Notes under the pieces: generated by a model
Told to the model about the DNA's origin: nothing
The model's input: the letters and a program-made list of their open reading frames with translations, nothing else
The model's database searches: none
Made by a program: the position numbers and the translations under genes
Origin: an uncultured Oscillospiraceae bacterium
GTDB taxonomy: Bacteria > Bacillota > Clostridia > Oscillospirales > Oscillospiraceae
Assembly: GCA_934589705.1 (NCBI GenBank)
Contig: CAKTOH010000031.1
Span: 1 to 14,927 of the forward strand
Direction of reading: 5' to 3'
Length of the DNA stretch: 14,927 bases
Shown here: piece after piece, positions 1 to 5,937 of the stretch
How the letters are laid out: the number at the start of each line of letters is the position of its first letter
How positions within the stretch are numbered: the first letter of the stretch is position 1

Positions 1-222
1 ACCGGCTGCGGCATCCCGGAGGTGTATCAGCGCAGTATCTTCCAGCCCTTCTTCCGGGTGGACAAGTCTCGCAGCCGCGAGTACGGCGGCGCGGGACTGG
101 GGCTTTCTCTGGTGTGGGAGATCGCCGATCTCCACGGCGGCTCCGTTTGGGTGGAAAAAAGCTCGGACAAGGGCACGACCATCGCGGTGGAGCTGCCAAC
201 GCAACAATCAACGAAGCCCTAA
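1..222 (+). CDS. Sensor histidine kinase, C-terminal fragment (cut by window edge)
   Basis: This is the last 73 codons of a two-component sensor kinase that enters the window from the left in frame 1 and ends at TAA 220-222. The visible part is the second half of the HATPase_c ATP-binding domain. It shows the end of the G1 box (TGCGIP, codons 1-6), the F box (FQPFFRVDKS) and the G2 box (GGAGLGLSL), then the closing strands HGGSVWVEKS and GTTIAVELP. These are standard for PhoR/VanS-type kinases that bind ATP and phosphorylate a partner response regulator. The sensor and His-phosphoacceptor domains and any regulator gene lie outside the window, so the signal cannot be inferred. There is no clear terminator directly after the stop. 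The family call is secure; subfamily is unknown. Confidence 0.9.
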   Translation, partial: TGCGIPEVYQRSIFQPFFRVDKSRSREYGGAGLGLSLVWEIADLHGGSVWVEKSSDKGTTIAVELPTQQSTKP

Positions 223-290
223 AACCCTTTTATTCGTTTTGCTTAGCAAGTATTTCTCAAGTTCTTCTAGGTATTTTGATTATTCATATT

Positions 291-434
291 ATGACCATCC
301 AGGAGATTTTAGCTCATGCGCAGCTCACGACGACGCTGATGTATACACACAAGCTCAGTGACCGAAAAGCATCGGCATTGGCGCGGATAGATGCCCAGTT
401 TCTTGGTGTGGACAAGGAGAAAAACGAAAAGTGA
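291..434 (+). pseudogene. Tyrosine recombinase (phage-type integrase) C-terminal remnant
   Basis: Only about 47 codons remain, ending at TGA 432-434. They read like the last part of an integrase catalytic domain: IQEILAHAQLTTTLMYTHK. The conserved His (codon 9) and the presumed nucleophilic Tyr (codon 18) are 9 residues apart, the canonical spacing of the H/W and Y boxes in this family. The Arg boxes and everything N-terminal are missing. The frame is open further left, but that sequence does not look like an integrase. The fragment points toward tRNA-Leu, where a degenerate repeat of the tRNA 3' end is found, which fits a decayed integrative element. A chance match is possible because the piece is short, but motif and context agree. 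Confidence 0.6.
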
Positions 435-500
435 TAGAAAATCTGATGGAATTTCTCCGCAACCGTGGCGGATTGACAATTGCCGCTGGCAAAAGAAAAC

Positions 501-534
501 GCCCAAAATCCTTAGAAAACCAAGGATTTTGGGC
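501..534 (-). terminator. Intrinsic terminator-like hairpin behind the decayed tRNA 3' end
   Basis: A perfect 13-bp stem (501-513 with 522-534) has an 8-nt loop. Read on the minus strand it is followed by a T-rich tail (GTTTTCTTTT). It lies directly after a CCA-ended tRNA 3'-like sequence at 537-558, as would be expected of the terminator of a former tRNA gene. Confidence 0.55.
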
Positions 535-536
535 GA

Positions 537-558
537 TGGTGCCGATGACCGGACTCGA
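537..558 (-). repeat. Degenerate direct repeat of tRNA-Leu 3' end (possible att remnant)
   Basis: The 22 bases at 537-558 equal 686-707 of the intact tRNA-Leu gene except for one change (A545 against G694). The repeated part runs from the T-loop through the acceptor strand to the encoded CCA. The rest of the tRNA is not present beside it: no matching 5' acceptor strand, and the T-stem cannot pair. A truncated tRNA 3' copy in the same orientation is the usual trace of site-specific integration into a tRNA gene. A decayed tandem tRNA duplicate is the alternative. Confidence 0.6.
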
Positions 559-637
559 GTACACTATGGAGCGCCCGGCGGAAACGCCGGGTGGCAACAG
601 TCCACCGGACTGTTGCATTTACATGGGTTCGAGTCCG
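550..637. other. Compact multi-hairpin structure framed by T-loop-like inverted repeats
   Basis: Three nested or adjacent stems can be read. The outer 9-bp stem is 550-558 (CGGACTCGA) with 629-637 (TCGAGTCCG). Inside are a 7-bp stem 574-580/585-591 with a GAAA loop on the plus strand, and a 10-bp stem 594-603/607-616 with a 3-nt loop. All are perfect. The outer arms resemble the tRNA T-loop and are in opposite orientations. A terminator hairpin at 658-680 follows on the plus strand. It may be a structured RNA or a small palindromic repeat; I cannot name it. Confidence 0.4.
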
Positions 638-657
638 TCCCCCTGGATACAAAAAAA

Positions 658-686
658 GAGAACCCCCGGTCGGGGTTCTCTTTTTT
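658..686 (-). terminator. Intrinsic terminator of tRNA-Leu (bidirectional)
   Basis: A 9-bp GC-rich stem (658-666 with 672-680) has a 5-nt loop. Seven A's lie on its left and six T's on its right, so both strands have a U-tract. It abuts the encoded CCA end of tRNA-Leu at 686 and so is its terminator; it could also stop plus-strand transcripts from the hairpin cluster. Confidence 0.85.
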
Positions 687-771
687 GGTGCCGGTGACCG
701 GACTCGAACCGGTACGCTGTCGCCAGCGGTGGATTTTGAGTCCACTACGTCTACCATTCCATCACACCGGC
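686..771 (-). tRNA. tRNA-Leu(CAA)
   Basis: The gene is 86 nt including the encoded CCA (686-688). The 7-bp acceptor stem is 765-771 with 690-696, and the discriminator base is A. The anticodon loop reads CTCAAAA between GTGGA and TCCAC stem arms, giving anticodon CAA for UUG leucine codons. A long variable arm (GCTGGCGACAGC) marks a class II tRNA, and the T-arm GGTTCGAGTCC is standard. It has its own promoter upstream and terminator downstream and is transcribed alone. Its 3' end seems to have served as an integration site (see 537-558). Confidence 0.95.
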
Positions 772-783
772 AGGTGTTCATTT

Positions 784-812
784 AGTATAATATAATTCCG
801 GCGAAAATGCAA
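784..812 (-). promoter_or_regulatory. Promoter of tRNA-Leu
   Basis: On the minus strand a -35 box TTGCAT (807-812) and a -10 box TATACT (784-789) are separated by 17 bp. The expected start near 777 is about 6 nt before the mature tRNA 5' end, typical for a stable RNA gene. Confidence 0.75.
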
Positions 813-861
813 GGAAAATTTTCGGCAGCGGAAAGCGCAGCCGTCCCGCTCCGGAACAGAT

Positions 862-1413
862 TCACTTTCCGCCCCTCTGTCCGCCATACTTCCGCCTTAT
901 CTTTTCATTGCGCTGATTCTGTTTTCTTCGATTGGTTGTCACGAGCAGGCGCAGCAGAAGAAAGCCGCCGATGCCAGTCGCCGCAAACCACAAGCCGAAA
1001 ACCAGCATTGGCCTCCAGCTATCCGGCTGACGGCGGTAGGCCACAACCGTTTCCCCGTCTACGCGCACTTCCTCCGCCAAAAGCCGACTGGAAGGCCTGT
1101 TGACGCACCACTTGATCGTCGCTTTTTGCCCCTGCGTCAGCTGTGCAGATATCTTCTCCCGGTCGTAGTCCCCGGACAGATGAAACCGCTCGCCGTCCGT
1201 CGTCACAATGTAATCGTAGGACACTCCTTTGGCACCGGAAAAGTGCCGAATAGCCTGGACGGTCACTTCTCTTTCTTCCAGTGCGTCATAATCGGGCTCC
1301 GGAAAAAGATAGGGCCACAGCCCGATGAGAATTCCCAGCACAATCAGCGCGCAGGACGCGCAGATCAGCCAAGTATTTTCTTTCAGAATATCTCTGTCTG
1401 TTTTTCTGCGCAC
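862..1413 (-). CDS. Small two-pass membrane protein of unknown function
   Basis: I do not recognise a named family; the layout recalls DUF3592-like membrane proteins. The 183 residues start with a basic N-terminus, then a hydrophobic helix at about 15-36 (WLICASCALIVLGILIGLW). A soluble, strand-rich segment follows at about 40-130, then a second helix at about 135-157 and a strongly basic tail (NRRKQNQRNEKIRRK). This predicts both ends in the cytoplasm and the middle domain outside. The start is GTG 1411-1413, chosen because GGGGAGG lies 7 nt upstream; the ATG two bases earlier is in another frame. A promoter (TTGCTT-16-TATACT) lies just upstream, so it is probably transcribed apart from the pyr genes. 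No terminator is evident after it. Confidence 0.75.
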   Translation of the reverse strand: MRRKTDRDILKENTWLICASCALIVLGILIGLWPYLFPEPDYDALEEREVTVQAIRHFSGAKGVSYDYIVTTDGERFHLSGDYDREKISAQLTQGQKATIKWCVNRPSSRLLAEEVRVDGETVVAYRRQPDSWRPMLVFGLWFAATGIGGFLLLRLLVTTNRRKQNQRNEKIRRKYGGQRGGK

Positions 1414-1442
1414 ATGGTCGCCTCCCCTGCCCGATTATGTCC

Positions 1443-1470
1443 AGTATAACACGGTGGCCTAAAAAAGCAA
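1443..1470 (-). promoter_or_regulatory. Promoter of the membrane-protein gene
   Basis: A -35 box TTGCTT (1465-1470) and a -10 box TATACT (1443-1448) are separated by 16 bp on the minus strand. The predicted start near 1436 leaves a leader of about 23 nt containing the GGGGAGG ribosome binding site. Confidence 0.55.
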
Positions 1471-1500
1471 TGCCATTGCAAACCGACGGACTTCTCCGGT

Positions 1501-1574
1501 GCGGCAATCCGCCCCCATTCTCATTTTCGTGGGGAACGGATTGCCACACCAGTCTGAGCCTCCTCGCAATGACA
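1501..1574. repeat. Dispersed palindromic repeat (partial member of the 9207-9339 family)
   Basis: GGCAATCCG (1503-1511) is inverted as CGGATTGCC (1537-1545). The right part continues through ACACCAGTCTG and ends in CGCAATGACA (1565-1574), matching the arms of the repeat at 9207-9339 (TGTCATTGCGAGG, ACACCAGTCTG). The left arm is truncated. It fills the 188-bp gap between pyrB and the membrane-protein gene; I see no convincing operon terminator in that gap. Confidence 0.6.
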
Positions 1575-1601
1575 TATTTCTAACGAGGCTGGTTCGCTAA
1601 A

Positions 1602-2684
1602 TTACCCTCTCTGCTCGCAGTAGACGCAGCGGTGGATATCCGCGGCCTTGTCCGTGCAGCGGAAGAGCTGAGGCAGCTCCTGCTCGGTCTGGGAAATGCA
1701 CTTGGGATTCCGGCATACCCGGTCGTATTCCAGAGCGGAGGTATCGATGGTCTCCTTCTCCGGATTCTCCCTGGCCTCCTCCAGAAGCTTGAGAATCAGC
1801 GCCATGCGCATATACTTACCGTTGAGCGCCTGGCGGAAATAGGCGGCTCTGGGATCCTCGTCCACCTTTACGCTGATCTCGTTCACCCGGGGCAGGGGGT
1901 GCAGGACGCACATTTTTTCCTTGGCAAGCTTCATCTTCTCCACGTCCAGGATATAGCTGTCCTTCAGCCGCTCGTACTCCCAGGGATCCTCGAACCGTTC
2001 CCGCTGGATTCGGGTCATGTAGAGCACGTCAAGGCTCGGCATGGCCTCTTCCAGGGAGGTGGTGACGGTGTAGGGAATCTTCTTGTTTTCGAACACATTG
2101 TAGCGGATATGCCCGGGAATTTTCAGCTCCTCCGGGGAAATCAGCACAAATTTGTTGCCCTCGTACCGGCTCATGGCCTCAATGAGAGAGTGCACCGTCC
2201 GGCCGTATTTCAGGTCGCCGCAAACGCCGATGGTCAGATTGTCCAGTCGACCCATTTCCCGGGAGATGGTCAGAAGATCCGCCAGGGTCTGGGTGGGATG
2301 GTTGTGGCCGCCGTCACCGGCGTTGATGACGGGCACGGTAGCCGCCCGGGAGGCAACGTAGGGCGCACCCTCCTTGGGGTGACGCATGGCAATGATGTCG
2401 GCGTAGCAGCTGACCATCCGGGCGGTGTCGGAGACGCTCTCGCCCTTGGAAGCGGAAGAGGATGACGCCTCACTGAATCCCAGCACCGTGCCGCCCAGCT
2501 CCAGCATAGCCGCCTCAAAGCTCAGGCGGGTACGGGTAGAGGGCTCAAAAAACAGGGTAGCCAGCTTCTTGTGGGCGCACTTGTCCCAGTAGGCCTCCGG
2601 GTGGGCGATGATGTCCTTGGCGGTGGCGATGAGCCCGTCCAGCTCCGCCACGTTCAGTTCCAGAATGCTGTTGAGACTTCTCAT
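1602..2684 (-). CDS. pyrB: Aspartate carbamoyltransferase with fused PyrI-like zinc module
   Basis: This enzyme condenses carbamoyl phosphate and aspartate to carbamoyl aspartate, the committed step of UMP synthesis. Residues 1-305 are the complete catalytic chain: carbamoyl-phosphate motif FEPSTRTR (46-53), the SKGES loop (79-83), GHNHPTQ (126-132), RIQRER (225-230) and HPLPR (262-266). Catalytic chains usually end near 305-310. Here a tail runs to 360 with Cys324, Cys329, Cys353 and Cys356. The C-x4-C...C-x2-C spacing, including 24 residues from the second to the third Cys, equals the zinc site of E. coli PyrI (109, 114, 138, 141), and CISQTEQ/YCE match PyrI's CISHAEP/YCE. The N-terminal effector-binding domain of PyrI is missing and no separate pyrI is in the window. 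ATG 2684 overlaps the pyrE stop (ATGA), so translation is probably coupled. It is the last gene of the cluster. Confidence 0.96.
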   Translation of the reverse strand: MRSLNSILELNVAELDGLIATAKDIIAHPEAYWDKCAHKKLATLFFEPSTRTRLSFEAAMLELGGTVLGFSEASSSSASKGESVSDTARMVSCYADIIAMRHPKEGAPYVASRAATVPVINAGDGGHNHPTQTLADLLTISREMGRLDNLTIGVCGDLKYGRTVHSLIEAMSRYEGNKFVLISPEELKIPGHIRYNVFENKKIPYTVTTSLEEAMPSLDVLYMTRIQRERFEDPWEYERLKDSYILDVEKMKLAKEKMCVLHPLPRVNEISVKVDEDPRAAYFRQALNGKYMRMALILKLLEEARENPEKETIDTSALEYDRVCRNPKCISQTEQELPQLFRCTDKAADIHRCVYCEQRG

Positions 2685-3337
2685 GCTTTCGCTCCGTTCA
2701 CGGCAAGATAGTTCTGGATCCGCTCCACGTTCTCGGCGTTCTTGGGATCCTCCTTCAGGTACTCGATGATGTCATACACATCCACCACGGAGTACACCGG
2801 GAAGCCGAATTCCTCCTCGACCTCCTGCATGGCAAGCTTTTCGCCCTTGCCCCGCTCCTTCCGGTCTACCATGATGAAGGTGGCCGCCACCTTCACGCCT
2901 TCCAGCTGGCTGAGGATCGCCATGCTCTCCCGGATGGCGGTACCGGCGGTGATCACGTCCTCCACGATGACCACCTGCTCCCCGGCCTGGGGCACATAGC
3001 CCACGAACACGCCGCCCTCGCCGTGATCCTTGGCTTCCTTCCGGTTGAAGAAGAAGGGCACGTTCAGTCCGTCCTTGCTCAGCGCCACAGCGGCGGACAC
3101 AGCGATGGAAATGCCCTTATAGGCAGGGCCGTAGAGGACGGCCTTCTGATCGCCCAGCTTTTCCTTGTAGGCTCTGGCGTAGAACTCGCCCAGAGTGGCA
3201 ATTTCCTCACCGGTCTTGATCATACCGGCATTGATGAAATAGGGAATTTTCCGGCCGGATTTGGCGGTGAAATCGCCGAAGCGCAGAACCCCGGCCTTTT
3301 CCAGAAACTGAATGAACTCTCTTTTGTAGCTTTCCAT
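2681..3337 (-). CDS. pyrE: Orotate phosphoribosyltransferase
   Basis: The enzyme converts orotate and PRPP to OMP, the fifth step of UMP synthesis, in the cytoplasm. The 218-residue type I phosphoribosyltransferase shows the PRPP-binding loop [13 protein letters not shown] (122-134, acidic pair Glu126-Asp127), the flexible catalytic loop region [15 protein letters not shown] (95-109) and the N-terminal SGRK/YFINAG segment (27-38). I chose ATG 3335-3337 because AGGAGGG lies 6 nt upstream; the frame is open for 14 more codons, but they have no ribosome binding site and are not family-like. It is separated from pyrF by a palindromic repeat and overlaps pyrB by four bases, so pyrE-pyrB form a translationally coupled pair at the operon end. 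Confidence 0.96.
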   Translation of the reverse strand: MESYKREFIQFLEKAGVLRFGDFTAKSGRKIPYFINAGMIKTGEEIATLGEFYARAYKEKLGDQKAVLYGPAYKGISIAVSAAVALSKDGLNVPFFFNRKEAKDHGEGGVFVGYVPQAGEQVVIVEDVITAGTAIRESMAILSQLEGVKVAATFIMVDRKERGKGEKLAMQEVEEEFGFPVYSVVDVYDIIEYLKEDPKNAENVERIQNYLAVNGAKA

Positions 3338-3373
3338 GAGACACCCTCCTGTTATTCTAAAAAACACGTTTGC

Positions 3374-3420
3374 CCTCATCCGTCACGGCTACGCCGTGCC
3401 ACCTTCCCCCAAGGGAAGGC
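3374..3420. repeat. Double-hairpin palindromic repeat between pyrF and pyrE
   Basis: Two adjacent perfect stems are seen: CACGGC/GCCGTG (3384-3389 with 3393-3398) and CCTTCCC/GGGAAGG (3402-3408 with 3413-3419). They are preceded by CCTCATCCGT. From memory this is a very common intergenic repeat in Oscillospiraceae genomes. It starts 6 bp after the pyrF stop and has no U-tract, so it is not a normal terminator; in the mRNA it could stabilise or insulate the two halves. Confidence 0.7.
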
Positions 3421-3425
3421 AGGGG

Positions 3426-4124
3426 TTAATCTACGAACTCGGCCAGACACCGCTCGTAGGCGGCCACCGGGTCGGCGGCGGCGGTGATGGGACGGCCCAC
3501 CACGATATAGTCGGAGCCGATGGCCTTGGCGGCGGCGGGGGTCATGACCCGCTTCTGATCGCCGATATCCCCGTCGGCGAAGCGAACGCCGGGGGTGACA
3601 GTGAGGAAATTACGTCCGCACCGGTCGTGAACCTTCTGGGCTTCCAGGGGGGAGCAGACCACCCCGTCCAGGCCGGCGTTCTTGGCGGTCTCGGCGTAGT
3701 GCATGACCACCTGGTCGATGGGCTCGTGAATGAGCAAGTCCCGTTCCATGGCCTCCTGATCGGTGGAGGTCAGCTGGGTCACGGCGATGAGCAGAGGCCG
3801 GGTGCCATCGGGCCGGGTCAGACCCTCCAGGGCGGCACGCATCATGGCGGTGGTACCCGCGGCGTGAAGATTCGTAATGTCCACATCCAGCTTACTCAGC
3901 ACCGCCATGGACTTCTTCACGGTGTTGGGGATGTCGTGGAGCTTCAAATCCAGGAAAATCTTATGGCCTCTGGCCTTCAGCTCCCGGACAATGCTGGGGC
4001 CCTCGGCATAGTACAGCTCCATGCCGATCTTCACGAAGGGCTTGCGCCCGGTGAACTTGTCCAGGAAGGCAAAGGTTGCCTCCGCGCTGGAAAAATCGCA
4101 GGCTACGATTACGTCCTTACCCAT
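3426..4124 (-). CDS. pyrF: Orotidine 5'-phosphate decarboxylase
   Basis: This enzyme decarboxylates OMP to UMP, the last step of the pathway. The 232 residues form the compact PyrF TIM barrel typical of bacteria. Asp10 and KIGMELYY (32-39) bind substrate. The catalytic signature DLKLHDIPNTV (59-69) carries the Asp59-Lys61-Asp64 array. Further matches are TPGVRF (about 177-182) and the phosphate-binding segment IVVGRPIT near the C-terminus. ATG 4122-4124 directly follows the pyrD stop (TAA 4125-4127) with no gap, and its ribosome binding site AGGAGGCG lies inside the end of pyrD, so the two are probably translationally coupled. Confidence 0.97.
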   Translation of the reverse strand: MGKDVIVACDFSSAEATFAFLDKFTGRKPFVKIGMELYYAEGPSIVRELKARGHKIFLDLKLHDIPNTVKKSMAVLSKLDVDITNLHAAGTTAMMRAALEGLTRPDGTRPLLIAVTQLTSTDQEAMERDLLIHEPIDQVVMHYAETAKNAGLDGVVCSPLEAQKVHDRCGRNFLTVTPGVRFADGDIGDQKRVMTPAAAKAIGSDYIVVGRPITAAADPVAAYERCLAEFVD

Positions 4125-5036
4125 TTACTTTACGCCTCCTATAATCTCACTTAAATTTTCGATTCCGTATTTTGCCATGGTTTCCGGCAGGGCCCGGACA
4201 ATGTCCCGGCTGGCGAAGGGATTCACCAGATTGGCAGCTCCCACCTCCACGGCGGTGGCTCCTGCCAGCATCATTTCGATCACATCCTCAGCCGACTGCA
4301 CGCCGCCCATGCCGACCACCGGAATTTTCACCGCGCGCGCCACCTGGTAGACCATCCGCACCGCCACCGGGAAGATGGCAGGGCCGGAGAAGCCGCCCAT
4401 GGTATTGGCAATCACGGGTCTGCGGGTACGCAGGTTGATGCGCATCCCCAGCATGGTGTTGATCAGGCTGATGCCATCGGCTCCGGCTTCCTCGCAGGCC
4501 TTGGCAATGGACACAATGTCCGTCACATTGGGGGAAAGCTTGATGATGACAGGCTTTTTTGTCACCGCCTTCACCGCACGGGTGACCTCGGCGGCCGCTT
4601 CCGGGCAGGTGCCGAAGCTCATGCCGCCGCCGTGAACATTGGGGCAGCTGACGTTCACCTCCAGCCAGCCCACCTGAGGCTCCTTGTCCAGCTTTTCGCA
4701 GGTGTAGGCGTAGTCGGCAACAGAAAAGCCGGACACGTTGGCCATCACCGGCTTGTGGAAAACTTCCTTCAATTTCGGAAGCTCCCGGGCAATCACTGCC
4801 TCCACGCCGGGATTCTGCAAGCCCACGGCGTTGATCATGCCGGCGGTGCACTCGGCGATCCGGGGGGTGGGATTGCCGAACCGGGCATCCTTGGTGGTTC
4901 CCTTGAAGGAGAAGGTGCCAAGCTCGTTGATGTCGTAAAGCTCGGCGTACTCGTAGCCATAGCCGAAGGTGCCGGAGGCGGGAATCACGGGATTGGAAAG
5001 TTCAATGCCGCACAAATTTACGCTCAGGCTTCCCAT
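4125..5036 (-). CDS. pyrD: Dihydroorotate dehydrogenase (NAD+), catalytic subunit, class 1B
   Basis: The subunit oxidises dihydroorotate to orotate with FMN. In class 1B enzymes it works as a heterotetramer with the electron-transfer subunit PyrK and passes electrons to NAD+. The 303-residue barrel has the substrate and FMN motifs KGTT (45-48), NAVGLQNPG (69-77) and NVSCPN (128-133, with Cys131 as the class 1 catalytic base). Lys166, GGFSGPA (214-220) and GMGGV (242-246) are also present. Class 2 N-terminal membrane helices are absent, which fits a soluble enzyme. It overlaps pyrK by 13 bases, and its ribosome binding site AGGAGG lies within the last codons of pyrK, giving coupled and probably stoichiometric synthesis. 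The immediate neighbour pyrK confirms class 1B. Confidence 0.97.
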   Translation of the reverse strand: MGSLSVNLCGIELSNPVIPASGTFGYGYEYAELYDINELGTFSFKGTTKDARFGNPTPRIAECTAGMINAVGLQNPGVEAVIARELPKLKEVFHKPVMANVSGFSVADYAYTCEKLDKEPQVGWLEVNVSCPNVHGGGMSFGTCPEAAAEVTRAVKAVTKKPVIIKLSPNVTDIVSIAKACEEAGADGISLINTMLGMRINLRTRRPVIANTMGGFSGPAIFPVAVRMVYQVARAVKIPVVGMGGVQSAEDVIEMMLAGATAVEVGAANLVNPFASRDIVRALPETMAKYGIENLSEIIGGVK

Positions 5037-5758
5037 AAAATTTCCTCCTTCCGCATGACGGGGCCGTCCTTGCAGATCCGCTTGTAGCCCGTCAGGGTCT
5101 TGCAGGAGCAGCCCATACAGGCGCCGAAGCCGCAGCCCATCCGTTCCTCAAAGCTCATCTGGCCGGAGGTATTGGTGGCCCGGTAGACGGCCTTCAGCAT
5201 GGGCTCCGGGCCGCAGCAGCAGAAATGGGTGTAGCTTTCCGGCAGGGCATCGGTGACGAAGCCCCTTTTGCCGTAGGAGCCGTCCACGGTGGTGACGGTA
5301 ACTGTGCATCCCAAATCTTTGAATTCCTGCTCGTAGAAAATCTCGCTTTTGGTGTTAAAACCCAGAATTACGGTGACTTTTTTTCCCTGAGCCAGGAGCT
5401 TTTTCGCCAGGTTGTACATCGGCGGCACGCCCACGCCGCCGCCCAGCAGCACGGGGGCGTCTCCCGTCAGGCTCAGGTCATAGCCGTTTCCGAGGCCTGT
5501 CAGGATGTCCAGGGTCTGCCCTGCCTGCATGGCCGCCATCTGCGCCGTCCCCTTGCCCACCACCTTGTAGACAATGGTAAGGGTTTTTTCATCATAGTCG
5601 CAGACGGAGATCGGCCGGCGCAGGAACTTCCCGGACAGCTGAATATTCACAAACTGCCCCGGGGCGGTGATGGCGGAGGTGTCCCCGGAAAGCACCATCC
5701 GGTACACGCTGTCCGTCAGGGCGGCGTTGCTTTCAATGGTGAAAATACCTTGTTTCAT
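5024..5758 (-). CDS. pyrK: Dihydroorotate dehydrogenase electron-transfer subunit
   Basis: PyrK carries FAD and a [2Fe-2S] cluster and moves electrons from PyrD's FMN to NAD+. The 244 residues contain an N-terminal FAD-binding barrel with RRPIS (47-51), then a ferredoxin-reductase type NAD domain with LLGGGVGVPP (104-113) and CCGPEPM (181-187). The C-terminal cluster-binding segment has Cys209, Cys214, Cys217 and Cys229 (ERMGCGFGACMGC...C). All four expected cluster ligands are present. The start ATG 5756-5758 has GGGAG 5 nt upstream. It is separated from carB by 179 bp holding a strong palindrome and overlaps pyrD, with which it must assemble. Confidence 0.96.
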   Translation of the reverse strand: MKQGIFTIESNAALTDSVYRMVLSGDTSAITAPGQFVNIQLSGKFLRRPISVCDYDEKTLTIVYKVVGKGTAQMAAMQAGQTLDILTGLGNGYDLSLTGDAPVLLGGGVGVPPMYNLAKKLLAQGKKVTVILGFNTKSEIFYEQEFKDLGCTVTVTTVDGSYGKRGFVTDALPESYTHFCCCGPEPMLKAVYRATNTSGQMSFEERMGCGFGACMGCSCKTLTGYKRICKDGPVMRKEEILWEA

Positions 5759-5824
5759 AATTTCTCCCGTTTCGTTGTAGCGGCTGTTTCAAGATACTCG
5801 TAACAACTCCACAATCATGCTCTT

Positions 5825-5890
5825 CCCTACATCTTGTGGATGTAGGGGCGGCCATTGGCCGCCCGCGGGCGACGAATCGTCGCCCCTACA
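5825..5890. repeat. Palindromic repeat with mutually exclusive hairpins between carB and pyrK
   Basis: The 50-bp core 5841-5890 begins TGTAGGGGCG and ends CGCCCCTACA (perfect 10-bp inverted ends). It contains two inner hairpins, GGGCGGCC/GGCCGCCC and GGGCGACG/CGTCGCCC. Beside it, CCCTACATC (5825-5833) can instead pair with GATGTAGGG (5839-5847), so the left arm has two possible partners. There is no U-tract. I recall the core as a common clostridial intergenic repeat. It lies in the carB-pyrK transcript. Confidence 0.7.
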
Positions 5891-5937
5891 AATTCTATTG
5901 ATAGATTTGCTCTATTCTTCAATACTTCCGAAGATTT

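Noticed and set aside
391..795. Open frames running through the tRNA region, with phrases like GDRTRTGTLSP and RCRQRWILSP
   Set aside because: These are translations of tRNA-Leu and its degenerate copy, a well-known source of false proteins; there is no start-site support.
1411..1415. ATG at 1413-1415 as the start of the membrane protein
   Set aside because: It is in a different frame from the protein; the in-frame GTG at 1411-1413 has the ribosome binding site at proper distance.
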